In this document: piece after piece, positions 52,241 through 63,050 of the stretch
Layout: every line of letters starts with the position of its first letter
Position numbering within the stretch: the first letter of the stretch is position 1
Source of the DNA: CAZAMP01 sp964486455
GTDB lineage: Bacteria > Eisenbacteria > RBG-16-71-46 > CAZAMP01
DNA: 64,000 nt
NCBI GenBank assembly: GCA_964486455.1
Contig: CAZAMP010000020.1
Location: forward strand, 8,819-72,818
Direction of reading: 5' to 3'
The notes under the pieces: generated by a model
What the model was told of the DNA's origin: nothing
The model's input: only the letters and a program-made list of their open reading frames with translations
Database searches by the model: none
Made by a program: the position numbers and the translations under genes

Positions 52241-54001
52241 ATGCCGACACGACCCAACGCCATTCGACTGACTATCTTCCTTCTTCTCATGGTGTTATCG
52301 ACCCGGGGGAGCGACGCCGACCCGATCCAGCCGGTACGGAAGATCGCCGAATGGGAGCCTGCGGCGGGAACGCTCATCCGCTGGCCGCTGGGGATCCCGT
52401 CGGATCTGGTCGTGGAGCTCGCCGAGGGCGACAGCCTCTACGTGCTCGTCGAGACGCAGAGCCAGGAGAACTCGGCGCGAAACGCCTTCTCGTCGTGGGG
52501 CGTCAACACCGACCACGTTCGCTACATCCGAACGAACACCTACTCCCACTGGACGCGGGACTGGGGTCCGCAAGACGTCTTCGACGGAGACGGCGTCTGG
52601 GGGATCGGCGATCCGTGGTTCACCGGCTACCCGTGGGTGCCGGGCTGCTTCGCCGGGCCCGGCCCGACACACTCGGTGATCTCCGGCGGGGCGGCCATGG
52701 CGATCGCCGCCGAGAACGTCGCGCGAATGGGCACGCGCGGTTGGGAGGAGGACGACGCCGTTAACGATGCCGTCGCGACCGACTTCGGTGCGCCCCTTCA
52801 CGCACTGCCGGCGTTCTGCACCGGCGGAAACATCATGGTCGACGGCCACGGCACCGCCTTCAGCACCCGCCAGATGCTCGCCGAGAACGCGCCCTATCAT
52901 AACGAGCCCGAGTTCCGCGACGTGATGGAAGCGTGGCTCGGGATCACCGACTACCACTTTTTCGAGAATCCCGAAACGCACGGCATTCAGCACATCGATT
53001 GCTACGCGAAGCTTCTGGATGAGGAGACTGTGATCGTCAAAGAGGTCACGCCGGGCAACCCCGAGTACGATTGCATCGAGGACATGGTCGACGAGTTCGC
53101 AACGCTCACCAACGTCTACGGTCGGCCGTACACGATCATCCGTGTCTACTGCGCCGCGTACAGCGGCTGGGATGTCGCCGCCTATACGAACTCACTCATC
53201 CTGAACAACAAAGTGCTCGTGCCGCTCTTCGGAGTATCGAGCGACCAGCCCGCGCTCGACAGTTATCGGGCCGCGATGCCCGGCTACGAGGTTATCGGCT
53301 TCCCGTACGGCTCCTGGTACTACTACGACGCGCTTCACTGCCGCACGATGGCGATCTTCGATCGACACATGCTTCGCATCTGGCACCGCCGTCTGGATGC
53401 GGTCGTGCCGCCCGCGGCGGAGTATCCCATCACGGCGATGATCGACGATCGGAGCGAAATGGGGCTCGTGGCGGAGTCGCTGCTCCTTCGGTGGCGGTTC
53501 ATCGGGGATGAAACCTGGAACGACGTCCCGCTCGTGGAAACGGCGGCGCCGGATTCATTCGCCGCGGCGATCCCGGGTCAGACGCCGGGTTCGGCGGTCG
53601 AGTACTACCTGAGCGCGTCCGACTATGCCGGCCGAACCGAAACGCTTCCTCGGAGCGCGCCCGACGGCACATATCTGTTCGTCGTGGACGACGCGGTGGA
53701 TACGCCAATCGACATCGCGATGATTGCGACGGGGCGTCTCGGGCTGGCCCCCAATCCGTTTCGGTCCGAGATCGGAATCCGGCTCGATCTTCCGATCTCG
53801 GCGCCTGTCACGCTATCGGTCTACGATGCAGCCGGTCGATGCGTCCGAACCCTGTTCGAGGGTGTGCCGGCGGCGCGACCCGGCAGGGTGCGGTGGAACG
53901 GCCGGGATACGGACGGCGAGTCGTGTGCACCAGGCGTGTACTTCATTATGCTACGCACACCCGTGGAGACGCGCGGCGGGCGATGTCTCTTGCTCAAGTA
54001 G
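52241..54001 (+). CDS. Secreted peptidylarginine/agmatine deiminase-family protein with sorting domain
   Basis: A 586-aa protein with a signal peptide (LTIFLLLMVLSTRGSDA). The guanidino-group-modifying PAD_porph domain (about 35-385) shows the expected catalytic set: Asp in TRDWGPQD (D107), HIDCY (H251, D253), Asn in YTNSLILNN (about 317), and Cys in ALHCRTM (C367). An Ig-like domain (about 395-490) and a C-terminal PNPFRSEIGIRL...GVYFIMLRT sorting domain follow. Signal + PAD + Ig + sorting domain is the layout of Porphyromonas gingivalis PPAD, which citrullinates C-terminal arginines; agmatine deiminases share the fold but are cytoplasmic. So an extracellular arginine/peptidylarginine deiminase is likely. 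The ATG is preceded by GGAGAG, with an extended -10 promoter at 52214. Confidence 0.85.
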   Translation: MPTRPNAIRLTIFLLLMVLSTRGSDADPIQPVRKIAEWEPAAGTLIRWPLGIPSDLVVELAEGDSLYVLVETQSQENSARNAFSSWGVNTDHVRYIRTNTYSHWTRDWGPQDVFDGDGVWGIGDPWFTGYPWVPGCFAGPGPTHSVISGGAAMAIAAENVARMGTRGWEEDDAVNDAVATDFGAPLHALPAFCTGGNIMVDGHGTAFSTRQMLAENAPYHNEPEFRDVMEAWLGITDYHFFENPETHGIQHIDCYAKLLDEETVIVKEVTPGNPEYDCIEDMVDEFATLTNVYGRPYTIIRVYCAAYSGWDVAAYTNSLILNNKVLVPLFGVSSDQPALDSYRAAMPGYEVIGFPYGSWYYYDALHCRTMAIFDRHMLRIWHRRLDAVVPPAAEYPITAMIDDRSEMGLVAESLLLRWRFIGDETWNDVPLVETAAPDSFAAAIPGQTPGSAVEYYLSASDYAGRTETLPRSAPDGTYLFVVDDAVDTPIDIAMIATGRLGLAPNPFRSEIGIRLDLPISAPVTLSVYDAAGRCVRTLFEGVPAARPGRVRWNGRDTDGESCAPGVYFIMLRTPVETRGGRCLLLK

Positions 54002-54020
54002 GTCTCCGCGCCCGCCCGCG

Positions 54021-54407
54021 TTATTCCAACCATCGAACGACGGTAGCCGTCACGTTGAGCTGCTCGTCGTTGCTGTCCGTGAAGCCGTCCGCCGACTTCT
54101 GTCTCGACGTGAGGATGATGGCGTCTCCGCCCGCCTTGCAGGCCTCTCGCTTCATCTTGGGCAGGATCTTCGCCAATGTGTCGTGGCCGAGCGACCCTTC
54201 GCCCTCGAGGACGCCGAGTTCCTCATATTCGCGATCCGGCAGCTTGGAGCTGAAGACCTCGATGGAGCAGTCTTCGGGTCGCGCCGGATAGGATGACCCG
54301 GTCTGGACGAACTTGGCGGACGAGCACCCGGTGAAGATCACGATCACCAATAGGGCCCACATCGTCGCCAGGCCATGCCCCTGTCCGTTGAAACTTCGTC
54401 GTTTCAT
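54021..54407 (-). CDS. Small lipoprotein of unknown function
   Basis: A 128-aa protein. N-terminal helix MWALLVIVIFTGC is a lipobox (IFTG-C) with the lipidated Cys at residue 28. The mature part is DCSIEVFSSKLPDREYEELGVLEGEGSLGHDTLAKILPKMKREACKAGGDAIILTSR, a small alpha/beta fold reminiscent of envelope-stress or YjfI/DUF4156-like lipoproteins. No firm family is assigned. ATG at 54407 has AGGGAAGAG about 4 nt upstream. It is separated from the following barrel gene by 37 nt in the same direction, so the two are probably co-transcribed, with the barrel gene first. Confidence 0.72.
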   Translation of the reverse strand: MKRRSFNGQGHGLATMWALLVIVIFTGCSSAKFVQTGSSYPARPEDCSIEVFSSKLPDREYEELGVLEGEGSLGHDTLAKILPKMKREACKAGGDAIILTSRQKSADGFTDSNDEQLNVTATVVRWLE

Positions 54408-54444
54408 CTTGCTCTTCCCTTCCTCGCGCGTTTGTCCAGTTCAG

Positions 54445-55194
54445 CTACCACCGGACGGCTACTCCAACGTGGAGTCTGACGATATCGGTTCTGGATTCGA
54501 GTGAGTCGAAGGTGACCTTTCCGTCGGACCGACGGATGGATCCCTTCTTCAGATACTCGGCTTCATCTCCACGCAGATACCGGGCACCGGCATCGAGCGA
54601 GACCTCGAACCGATCATCCTCGTCCCCGGACGCCCTCATTCCAGTGTAGACCGGTACCATGACACCCCCACCGAATCCATAGGCAAAGGCGGTATCGTCT
54701 CGGTTGGTGGAACTGATGACGCTTTCCACGACGTTGCCGGTGTCCTGGATCTTGGTTTCCGTGAAGAGATAGTTGAGCCCGATCAGCGCATCCGCGTAGA
54801 GCTGGATGGGACCGCGCGGCATCTGGCCACGGAGCACGAAGAACGCCTGCACGACGTTGTTCCAGGTCTCGACATCCACTTCCACGTCGGGGATCGTCGT
54901 GGAGAACGGCTCTCGACGGCTTTCGACGCCGTAGTTCATCCAGCATAGATCGAGTCCGACGGCGAACGGACTTGTTGACGGGGCGTAGAAGATCTGACCG
55001 CCGATACCGTAGGCGTTGCGTCCGATCTGATCTTCCAACTGCTCCTGCGGCAGCCCCGTGTTGAAATGAATGCCGCCGACGAAGTTCGTGCCGGCGAAAG
55101 AGCCGGACGCCAGTCCGCTGAGAAGCGCAACAGCCGAGAGGGCCCATAGCAGCAACTTGAGTGGCCCTCGCCTGCATGTATCTGCTCGTGCCAT
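54445..55194 (-). CDS. Outer-membrane beta-barrel protein
   Basis: A 249-aa protein with a signal peptide (LKLLLWALSAVALLSGLASGSFAG). The mature part is a run of amphipathic strands (FVGGIHFNTGLP, YGIGGQIFYAP, FAVGLDLCWMNYGV, AFFVLRGQMPRGPIQLYADALIGLNYLF, AYGFGGGVMVPVYTG, FEVSLDAGARYL). It ends IVRLHVGVAVRW with a terminal Trp, consistent with BAM recognition. It resembles OmpW/outer-membrane porins of ~8 strands; ligand unknown. The ATG at 55194 has AGGGAGTG 5-8 nt upstream. The frame is open to 55509, but that part is low-complexity Arg/Ser shadow. The 379-nt region upstream holds no convincing gene. Confidence 0.8.
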   Translation of the reverse strand: MARADTCRRGPLKLLLWALSAVALLSGLASGSFAGTNFVGGIHFNTGLPQEQLEDQIGRNAYGIGGQIFYAPSTSPFAVGLDLCWMNYGVESRREPFSTTIPDVEVDVETWNNVVQAFFVLRGQMPRGPIQLYADALIGLNYLFTETKIQDTGNVVESVISSTNRDDTAFAYGFGGGVMVPVYTGMRASGDEDDRFEVSLDAGARYLRGDEAEYLKKGSIRRSDGKVTFDSLESRTDIVRLHVGVAVRW

Positions 55195-55573
55195 TCCATC
55201 ACTCCCTGGTCCTGAATCGGCGCACATGCCGATTCTACACCGCCGCGATTCGAAGTCACTCATCAGGCTAAGCAAGGCCGATGCCATGATCGTCCGTGAA
55301 GAAGAAGAGCGCAGAGAGCTGAGGCGCCGTTGCGGGCGCGTACTCACGCTGATCCTGGGATATGCGCGCGAAGGGGCAGTTAGGCCCGAGTTGGGGGTCG
55401 ATCGTGACCGCCGGCGGCAGCCGACCGCGCCGGCGGGCCGTCGATATCCGGTGAGCTCACGCGGTTCTGGAATCGTGGCGCAGCGGCACACTGTGGCCCG
55501 GCCGCACACCTCTGAACGCAGACATTCCGAACGGTTTGTCGGGGCGGCGTGAGGCCGGCATCGCGGGATATGG
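55195..55573. other. Intergenic region, no gene supported
   Basis: 379 nt between the barrel gene (minus) and the end of xdhC. A plus-strand frame (from 55226 to 55552) would encode an Arg-rich peptide with no SD and random-looking composition; I regard it as chance. A 10-nt palindrome CCGCCGGCGG (55408-55417) is present. No promoter for the barrel gene stands out. Confidence 0.5.
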
Positions 55574-56368
55574 CTAACGCGGGCCGGACTCCCGCACCGT
55601 CTTCACCACCCACCCCACGATGCTGAGCGCGATCTCTGCCGGCGTCCGTGCGCCGATCGGGATTCCCAGCGGCGAGACGACGCGGGCGACAAACTCGGCG
55701 TCCAATCCGTCATCTTCGCGCCAGAGCCGGCGGACCGTCGTCTCCTTCTTCTTGCTCGCAATCATCCCCACGTGGCCCGTGAATTCCGACTGGATCACCG
55801 CGCGCCCGTAGATGCGGTCGGAGAAATGATTGTGCGAGATGAGAACGACGTGCGTGAATCGATCGAATCCCGCGACCGACTCGCGAAGATCGCCGACCGC
55901 GCTCGTATGTAGCGCGACGGCATTCGGAAAGCGGTCGGCGGTGGCGAACTCGGAGCGGCTGTCGTGGACCTCGGTGAGGTAGTTGAGCTGGTCGAGGATC
56001 TTCGCGATCTCGAATGCGCAATGACCGCCGCCACAGAGCAGGATGCGGGGGACGCGAGGTAGAAGTTCGATGGCGACTTCGACGCTGCCGCCGCACACCC
56101 CCCCGATGGAGTTCTCTCCACCTTCACCGACCGTGAGCTTCAGCGATTCACCCTCTCCCACGCGAAGCGCGTTCTCGCAGCGCTTGAGGATTTCGGCTTC
56201 CAGCACGCCGCCGCCCACCGTGCCGACGGTCGTCCCATCGGCGAGAACGAGCATCTTGTGGTGCGTCTTTCCGGGGGAGGAACCTCTGTGGCGCAGCACC
56301 GTCGCGACGACGCCCGGTCTTCCCTCTTCGAGAGCGGCGAGGATCGCGCGCTGAACGTCCAGGCTCAT
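55574..56368 (-). CDS. xdhC: XdhC/CoxI-family molybdenum-hydroxylase maturation protein
   Basis: A 264-aa protein. The N-terminal XdhC domain contains ALEEGRPGVVATVLRHRGSSPGKTHHKMLVLADGTTVGTVGGGVLEAEI, followed by GGENSIGGVCGGSVEVAIELL. The C-terminal Rossmann-like domain reads ILLCGGGHCAFEIAKILDQLNYLTEVHDSR, with THVVLISHNHFSD. XdhC proteins bind molybdopterin, help its sulfuration or insertion, and hand it to the apo-hydroxylase. The ATG at 56368 overlaps the mocA stop (ATGA), the last step of a five-gene coupled operon; the long upstream extension of the frame lies inside mocA and was rejected. Confidence 0.9.
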   Translation of the reverse strand: MSLDVQRAILAALEEGRPGVVATVLRHRGSSPGKTHHKMLVLADGTTVGTVGGGVLEAEILKRCENALRVGEGESLKLTVGEGGENSIGGVCGGSVEVAIELLPRVPRILLCGGGHCAFEIAKILDQLNYLTEVHDSRSEFATADRFPNAVALHTSAVGDLRESVAGFDRFTHVVLISHNHFSDRIYGRAVIQSEFTGHVGMIASKKKETTVRRLWREDDGLDAEFVARVVSPLGIPIGARTPAEIALSIVGWVVKTVRESGPR

Positions 56369-57012
56369 AGAAGATCCTCGGTCGCGGTCTCGAGGTCCGC
56401 CGGCGTATTCAGGTTTCGGACGACTCCCGGGCCGGACGCGTCGATGTAGTGCGTCTCCCCCGTGGCAGACAGGATGTCGCGGAGGGTGACGGCCGTCGGA
56501 TCGGACACCGCATGGAGCGCCGACACGCCCGATTCGAGAACCAGAACCGGATGACCGGCCTTTCGCCCCCAGGTCGGCACGACGCGCGTGATCGGCTCCA
56601 CGCCCGCTTCCGCGTTCATGCCTTCTTCGATCAGCCGGCGGACGTCGGTCACCTCGACCCACGGGTGGTCCACGGGGTAGATCAAGACACGGCGCGCGCG
56701 CCCGGACTGCCGGGCCGCGAGCGCATCGAGCCCGAGGCACACGGACGACAGCATCCCGTGCTCGGGGTTCGGGTTTCGAACGGTCTGAAAGCCGGGCAGC
56801 AAGGTCGCGAGATCCGACACTATCTCGTCGGGATCCTCGCTCGGCGGCAGGACGGCCACGATTTCGGTGATCCCGGCTTCCGAAAGGACGGCGGTCGCCT
56901 GTTCGAGAAGGGTCCGACCGTCGAGGCGGACGAACGCCTTGGGTCCCAGCTTGAGACGCTCACCGCGTCCCGCGGCGAGGATGATCGCCGCCACGTCGTG
57001 GTCGCTTGTCAT
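56365..57012 (-). CDS. mocA: Molybdenum cofactor cytidylyltransferase, MocA-like
   Basis: A 215-aa nucleotidyltransferase of the MobA/MocA fold. The NTP-binding signature is VAAIILAAGRGERLKLGPKAFVRLDGRTLLEQ (LAAGxGxRMG-K). GMLSSVCLGLDAL and YPVDHPWVEVTDVRRLI (metal-binding Asp in PVDHP) follow, with GRKAGHPVLVLE. MocA converts Moco to the cytosine-dinucleotide form used by XdhABC-type hydroxylases. Coupling by ATGA to both the FAD subunit gene before it and xdhC after it supports a role in maturing the hydroxylase encoded by this operon, and possibly the fused one at 24234. Confidence 0.85.
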   Translation of the reverse strand: MTSDHDVAAIILAAGRGERLKLGPKAFVRLDGRTLLEQATAVLSEAGITEIVAVLPPSEDPDEIVSDLATLLPGFQTVRNPNPEHGMLSSVCLGLDALAARQSGRARRVLIYPVDHPWVEVTDVRRLIEEGMNAEAGVEPITRVVPTWGRKAGHPVLVLESGVSALHAVSDPTAVTLRDILSATGETHYIDASGPGVVRNLNTPADLETATEDLL

Positions 57013-57887
57013 CTCAGGACCTCCTCAGGTGCCGGATCGCGCAGGGGTGGATCAGCCATGTCCAGGACGAATCGTCTCACAATCCGACCCAGAACGAAAC
57101 GCCGATATGCGGCGGTTGAACGGACGTCGTCAATGGGGGTGATTTCGTTCACCGCCGTCGCGGCGGCGCGGTCGGCCGTGGCGCTGTCATACGGGCGCCC
57201 CTCGCAGGCGTATTCCGTAGCCGGAAGACGAATCGGGGTGGGGGCGACACTCCCCGCGGCGATGCGCACGGACGTCATCCTGCCGCCGCCGCGGCTCGCG
57301 GCAAAGGCGACGACGACCTTGCTGATCGCCTGCGCCGCGCGTGTCCCGACCTTCCACAACCGTTGCATGTGGTTCGGAGGCGGATTCGGCACGTGGATCC
57401 GAACGATCAGCTCCCCAGGCCCGAGGGCCGTTTCGCGGTAGCCGGTGTTGAAATCCGCATACGTGATGATCCGCACGCCGATGGGGCCGGCGACGATGAT
57501 CTGTGCGTCGAGCGCCAGAAGAACGGGAAGCGAGTCGCCGGCCGGGGAGGCGTTGGCGATGTTCCCGCCGATCGTCGCGCGGTTCTGAATCTGCCAGGCA
57601 CCGAACACGACGGCCGCGTCGGCGAGCGCCGGAGCGTATTCGTTCACGAGTGCATCGTGGCGGATCTCGGCGAACGTACACGCCGCGCCGATGTCGAGAA
57701 AATCGCCATCGTGATGAATGCCAGCGAGCTCCGGGAGACGCGTGACATCGACCACGGCTTTGGGTCGGTTCCCCGTCGCGTGTTCGGTCACCATGAGATC
57801 GGTGCAGCCGGCGATGGGGATCGCCGATTCGTCGGCAAGGCACTCGATGGCCTCCTGCAGCGACTCCGGGCGGCGCGCGCGGGTCAT
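57009..57887 (-). CDS. FAD-binding subunit of molybdenum hydroxylase (XdhB/CoxM type)
   Basis: A 292-aa protein. The FAD-binding PP-loop is IPIAGCTDLMV (AGGTDL-like, with Cys replacing Gly). Then IGAACTFAEIRHD and the second FAD motif AWQIQNRATIGGNIANASPAGDSLPVLLALDA, a strong CoxM signature (ATIGGNIANASPAGDS). The C-terminal domain contains TSVRIAAGSVAPTPIRLPATE. It passes electrons from the Fe-S subunit to FAD and the final acceptor. The ATG at 57887 overlaps the stop of the Fe-S subunit gene (ATGA); the longer frame to 58244 lies inside that gene and was rejected. Confidence 0.9.
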   Translation of the reverse strand: MTRARRPESLQEAIECLADESAIPIAGCTDLMVTEHATGNRPKAVVDVTRLPELAGIHHDGDFLDIGAACTFAEIRHDALVNEYAPALADAAVVFGAWQIQNRATIGGNIANASPAGDSLPVLLALDAQIIVAGPIGVRIITYADFNTGYRETALGPGELIVRIHVPNPPPNHMQRLWKVGTRAAQAISKVVVAFAASRGGGRMTSVRIAAGSVAPTPIRLPATEYACEGRPYDSATADRAAATAVNEITPIDDVRSTAAYRRFVLGRIVRRFVLDMADPPLRDPAPEEVLR

Positions 57888-58374
57888 GACGACTCCTCCT
57901 CCGACGGCGCGCCCGCGTCGCAGCGAGTCACGCTCTCGATCGACCGAAAGATGCGCTCGTAACCGGTGCAGCGGCAGAGCGTGCCGGCGAGCGCTTCGCG
58001 GATGACCGCGCGGTCGGGCTCGGGGACCCGATCGATCAACGCGCGGGCCGTGAGGATCATGCCGGGCGTGCAGGCGCCGCATTGCGCTCCACCCTCGGTG
58101 ACGAACGCTTCCTGAAGCGGATCGAGTTGGCCGTTCTTTTCGACGCCTTCGATCGTCACGATCTCCCGACCCTCGACCTGGATGATCGGAACCAGGCACG
58201 CGCACACGGGTTCGCCGTCGAGGAGCACCGTGCACGCCCCGCACTCACCTTCTCCGCAGCCTTCCTTGGTCCCCGTCAGCTTCAACGTTTCGCGCAGCGC
58301 GTCGAGCAGCCGATCCATGGGATCGCCGGTGAGCTCCGCGGGCTTTCCGTTGACGGTGCATCGGATGCGCGTGC

Positions 58375-58378
<4 letters not shown>
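57884..58378 (-). CDS. [2Fe-2S] subunit of molybdenum hydroxylase (XdhC-S/CoxS type)
   Basis: A 164-aa protein with two iron-sulfur sites. The plant-type site is KEGCGEGECGACTVLLDGEPVCAC, with normal CxxxxCGxC spacing, in contrast to the fused enzyme at 24234. The helical site is GGAQCGACTPGM and GTLCRCTGYERI. It transfers electrons from the molybdopterin subunit to the FAD subunit. The start is ATG at 58378, overlapping the stop of the large subunit gene by 4 nt; its own stop overlaps the FAD subunit ATG. The tail after CTGYERI is a short acidic extension. Confidence 0.92.
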
Positions 58379-60741
<2,363 letters not shown>

Positions 60742-60804
60742 ATCGAGCGCAAGTGTACTCCCGCGTGAACGGCGCGCCAAGATGGGAGGGGGCCCGCGTG
60801 ATGC

Positions 60805-61371
60805 CTACGACGTTCGCACGAGGGGTTTGTACCGGTAGCAGTCGGTCGTGTGATCATTCACCATGCCGACGGCCTGCATGAACGCGTAGCAGATCGTGGG
60901 ACCGACGAACGTGAATCCCCGACGCTTGAGGTCCTTGCTCATCGCCCGCGACTCGTCCGTCTCCGCCGGAAGGTCTTTGAGCGTTCGCCATCGGTTGATG
61001 ATGGGGCGGCCACCGACGAAATTCCAGATGTAGGCGTCGAAGCTTCGGAATTCCTTTTGGACGGCGAGAAACGCCTTGGCGTTTCTGATCGCCCCCGTGA
61101 CCTTGAGCCGGTTGCGGACGATGCCGGGGTTGGCCAACAGACGGGCGACCTTGGCGTCGTCGTACTTCGCGATGAGGCGCGGGTTGAAGCGGCTGAACGC
61201 GCGGCGATAGCTCTTGCGTTTCTTGAGGATGGTCTCCCACGAGAGTCCCGCCTGCGCTCCCTCCAGAAGCAGGAACTCGAGGAGAACCCGATCGTCGTGG
61301 ACGGGAACGCCCCACTCTTCGTCATGGTAGGCGATGCCGAGCTCGCTCGTGGCCCATGCGCAACGGCGCAT
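60805..61371 (-). CDS. tag: DNA-3-methyladenine glycosylase I
   Basis: A 188-aa protein matching Tag over its whole length. It begins RRCAWATSELGIAYHDEEWGVPVHDD (Cys4 and His16 of the zinc site), then LLEGAQAGLSWETILKKRKSYRRAFSRFNP (helix-hairpin-helix region), and ends VNDHTTDCYRY (His and Cys zinc ligands). It excises 3-methyladenine from alkylated DNA. The ATG has GGAGGA 5 nt upstream, and a TTGTCC-17-TACCAT promoter lies at 61462-61490. It directly precedes the xdh operon on the same strand without a terminator, so read-through into the operon is possible. Confidence 0.95.
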   Translation of the reverse strand: MRRCAWATSELGIAYHDEEWGVPVHDDRVLLEFLLLEGAQAGLSWETILKKRKSYRRAFSRFNPRLIAKYDDAKVARLLANPGIVRNRLKVTGAIRNAKAFLAVQKEFRSFDAYIWNFVGGRPIINRWRTLKDLPAETDESRAMSKDLKRRGFTFVGPTICYAFMQAVGMVNDHTTDCYRYKPLVRTS

Positions 61372-61461
61372 TGGAATCCTCCGGTTCGTGGGTTTTTCGA
61401 GACGGATGGTGTGGGATCGTCGGCCCAGCGACCACCGGCCGACCGTCTATGCGACGTGCGT

Positions 61462-61490
61462 ATGGTAGTCGACGCTACGGGGGTGGACAA
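61462..61490 (-). promoter_or_regulatory. Candidate promoter for tag
   Basis: Minus strand -35 TTGTCC (61490-61485), 17-nt spacer, -10 TACCAT (61467-61462). The start would be near 61455, about 85 nt before the tag ATG. No terminator was seen between the kinase-GNAT stop and this promoter. Confidence 0.4.
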
Positions 61491-61526
61491 TCGCCGGAGT
61501 CGGCGTCGCGGGTCAACGGGCCGCGA

Positions 61527-62645
61527 TCAACCGGTTATGTCCAACCGATACACGATCTCCCCGTCGGCTTCGATCTCATCGAAGACGAAGCCATGACCGG
61601 CGAAGAGGCGTCGCGCGGCTTCGTTCTCGGGTCTGAAGCTCGTCATCACGGTAACGTCGCCATGCCGCGCGAGCTTCTCGATCAGAAGCTCTATCGCGCG
61701 CCGGCCGAGTCCCCGCCCCTGGTGGCGCCGATCGATCATGATCCTGTGGAGTAGGAACGTCCGCTCGTCACGCGGTTCATACATGAGAAACCCGACCGGA
61801 TCATTGCTGACGTAGATCCCGAGCGGTCTGTTCGCCGGATTCTCATCCGTCTGCGCGAGTGACCTCGCATTTGTTGCGATGAGCGCGCTTTGGTGATCCG
61901 CGACGTGAAGCGCGAGGCACGCGTCACGGTTCTCGCCCGTGATCGGGCGGAGAGAGACCGGTGCATCCGGCAAGACGCGGCTCGATTGATCCTTCCGAGA
62001 CGCCATGAACGCCGGGGCGTCGAGATCGTTGTTGTCGATCACCATCGTGGCGGCGGACATCGGCCTGCAGCTTTCCAGGTAGAGCGCCTGCCCGACGACA
62101 TAGCGCTGGTTCGACGGCGCGAGCACGTTGGGATCGGTGCCGTCGCGCAACGCCATTCGCGGGACCGACATGTCGAACCGCACATGGAGGAAGAGCGAGC
62201 AATCCCAGAACGCTCGAAGCTCCGGACGGTGAAGAAAGATACCGTCGAAGAGAAGCAAAGCGTCGGGATCGGCAGCACAAATCGGCGTGTCGACGGCGGA
62301 GTCGGTTCGATAGTCGAAGACGGCGGAGCGGTACTCGCGGTCACCGTCCGGGCCGAGCGGTTCGAGCAGCGACCGGATCGCGGCATCGGTGTCGAAGGAG
62401 TCCAGGAAGTACCCCTCCGCGGAATCGCGGCCCCGCGTGTAGCGGATCTTCCGCGGGTTGTGAAACCCGTCGATCGTTGCGCGGATGACCGAACGCCCGC
62501 GGCGTCGAGCGACGGTGGCCAGCTCGTCGGCGAACGTGGTCTTGCCGGCTCCGTCCACGCCGTCGATCGCCACGCGGACGGGGTGAGGTCGGGTGACGGC
62601 GAGCACACGCGTCGCGACGTCATTCAGAAGATCCCGCCGCTTCAT
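61527..62645 (-). CDS. Uridine-kinase-like P-loop kinase fused to GNAT acetyltransferase
   Basis: A 372-aa two-domain protein. Residues ~1-215: Udk-like P-loop kinase, Walker A GVDGAGKTT, then ATIDGFHNPRKIRYTRGRDSAEGYFLDSFD and LLFDGIFLHRPELRAFWDCSLFLHV; uridine/cytidine kinases share the DGFH pattern. Residues ~230-372: GNAT domain with RRHQGRGLGRRAIELL (acetyl-CoA loop) and LAQTDENPANRPLGIYVSNDPVGFLMY, similar to spermidine/spermine-type acetyltransferases. Kinase and acetyl-transfer on one chain could act on one small molecule, or the fusion may be regulatory; this is inference. The ATG overlaps the DUF488 stop (ATGA). Confidence 0.85.
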   Translation of the reverse strand: MKRRDLLNDVATRVLAVTRPHPVRVAIDGVDGAGKTTFADELATVARRRGRSVIRATIDGFHNPRKIRYTRGRDSAEGYFLDSFDTDAAIRSLLEPLGPDGDREYRSAVFDYRTDSAVDTPICAADPDALLLFDGIFLHRPELRAFWDCSLFLHVRFDMSVPRMALRDGTDPNVLAPSNQRYVVGQALYLESCRPMSAATMVIDNNDLDAPAFMASRKDQSSRVLPDAPVSLRPITGENRDACLALHVADHQSALIATNARSLAQTDENPANRPLGIYVSNDPVGFLMYEPRDERTFLLHRIMIDRRHQGRGLGRRAIELLIEKLARHGDVTVMTSFRPENEAARRLFAGHGFVFDEIEADGEIVYRLDITG

Positions 62646-63043
62646 GATGTAGCCGCGGGGTCGGCCGCCTCTTCGATCAGGCGTCGGAGGATGGAGCGGT
62701 GGCAGCGCGCTTCATCCGCGCAGTAACAGCCGACGGCAATCGGCGTGCGCGCGGCGATCAGAATCAGAAGCGCGATCGTCTGGCGACTGTCGGTAGACTT
62801 CGTCATCTCGCTGCGGTAGCGGAGCGTGAACTGCTTCCATTTGCTCTCCGACCACGGCGCCGGCCCAATCCACTTGAGAAGCTTGCGGCTCGGGGCGACG
62901 GTCGGAAGCCACACGTCGAAGAAGTCGCGCGCGGCGTATTCCTCTTTGCGGACCCCGCGGGGAAGGTAGCGAACCGCGCCGATCCGTATCCCCTCATTCG
63001 ACCCCCGCGGGTCCCCGATGCGGTAGCTGCTGAGCATCAACAT
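62642..63043 (-). CDS. DUF488 family protein
   Basis: A 133-aa cytoplasmic protein with the DUF488 C-terminal signature: LLILIAARTPIAVGCYCADEARCHRSILRRLIEE, whose CxC-DEARCHR pattern suggests a metal- or phosphate-binding site. The N-terminal part (IRIGAVRYLPRGVRKEEYAARDFFDVWLPTVAPS) fits YeaO-type members. Function of the family is not settled. Start ATG 63043 has AAGGGGT about 9 nt upstream; it follows the PaaI gene after 7 nt and overlaps the kinase-GNAT start by 4 nt, so it is part of the 61.5-64 kb minus-strand operon. Confidence 0.85.
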   Translation of the reverse strand: MLMLSSYRIGDPRGSNEGIRIGAVRYLPRGVRKEEYAARDFFDVWLPTVAPSRKLLKWIGPAPWSESKWKQFTLRYRSEMTKSTDSRQTIALLILIAARTPIAVGCYCADEARCHRSILRRLIEEAADPAATS

Positions 63044-63050
63044 GCCGGTA

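Noticed and set aside
55226..55552. Possible small plus-strand protein in the gap before xdhC
   Set aside because: Random-looking Arg/Ser-rich composition after the first 40 residues, no SD, and overlaps the likely promoter area of the barrel gene.
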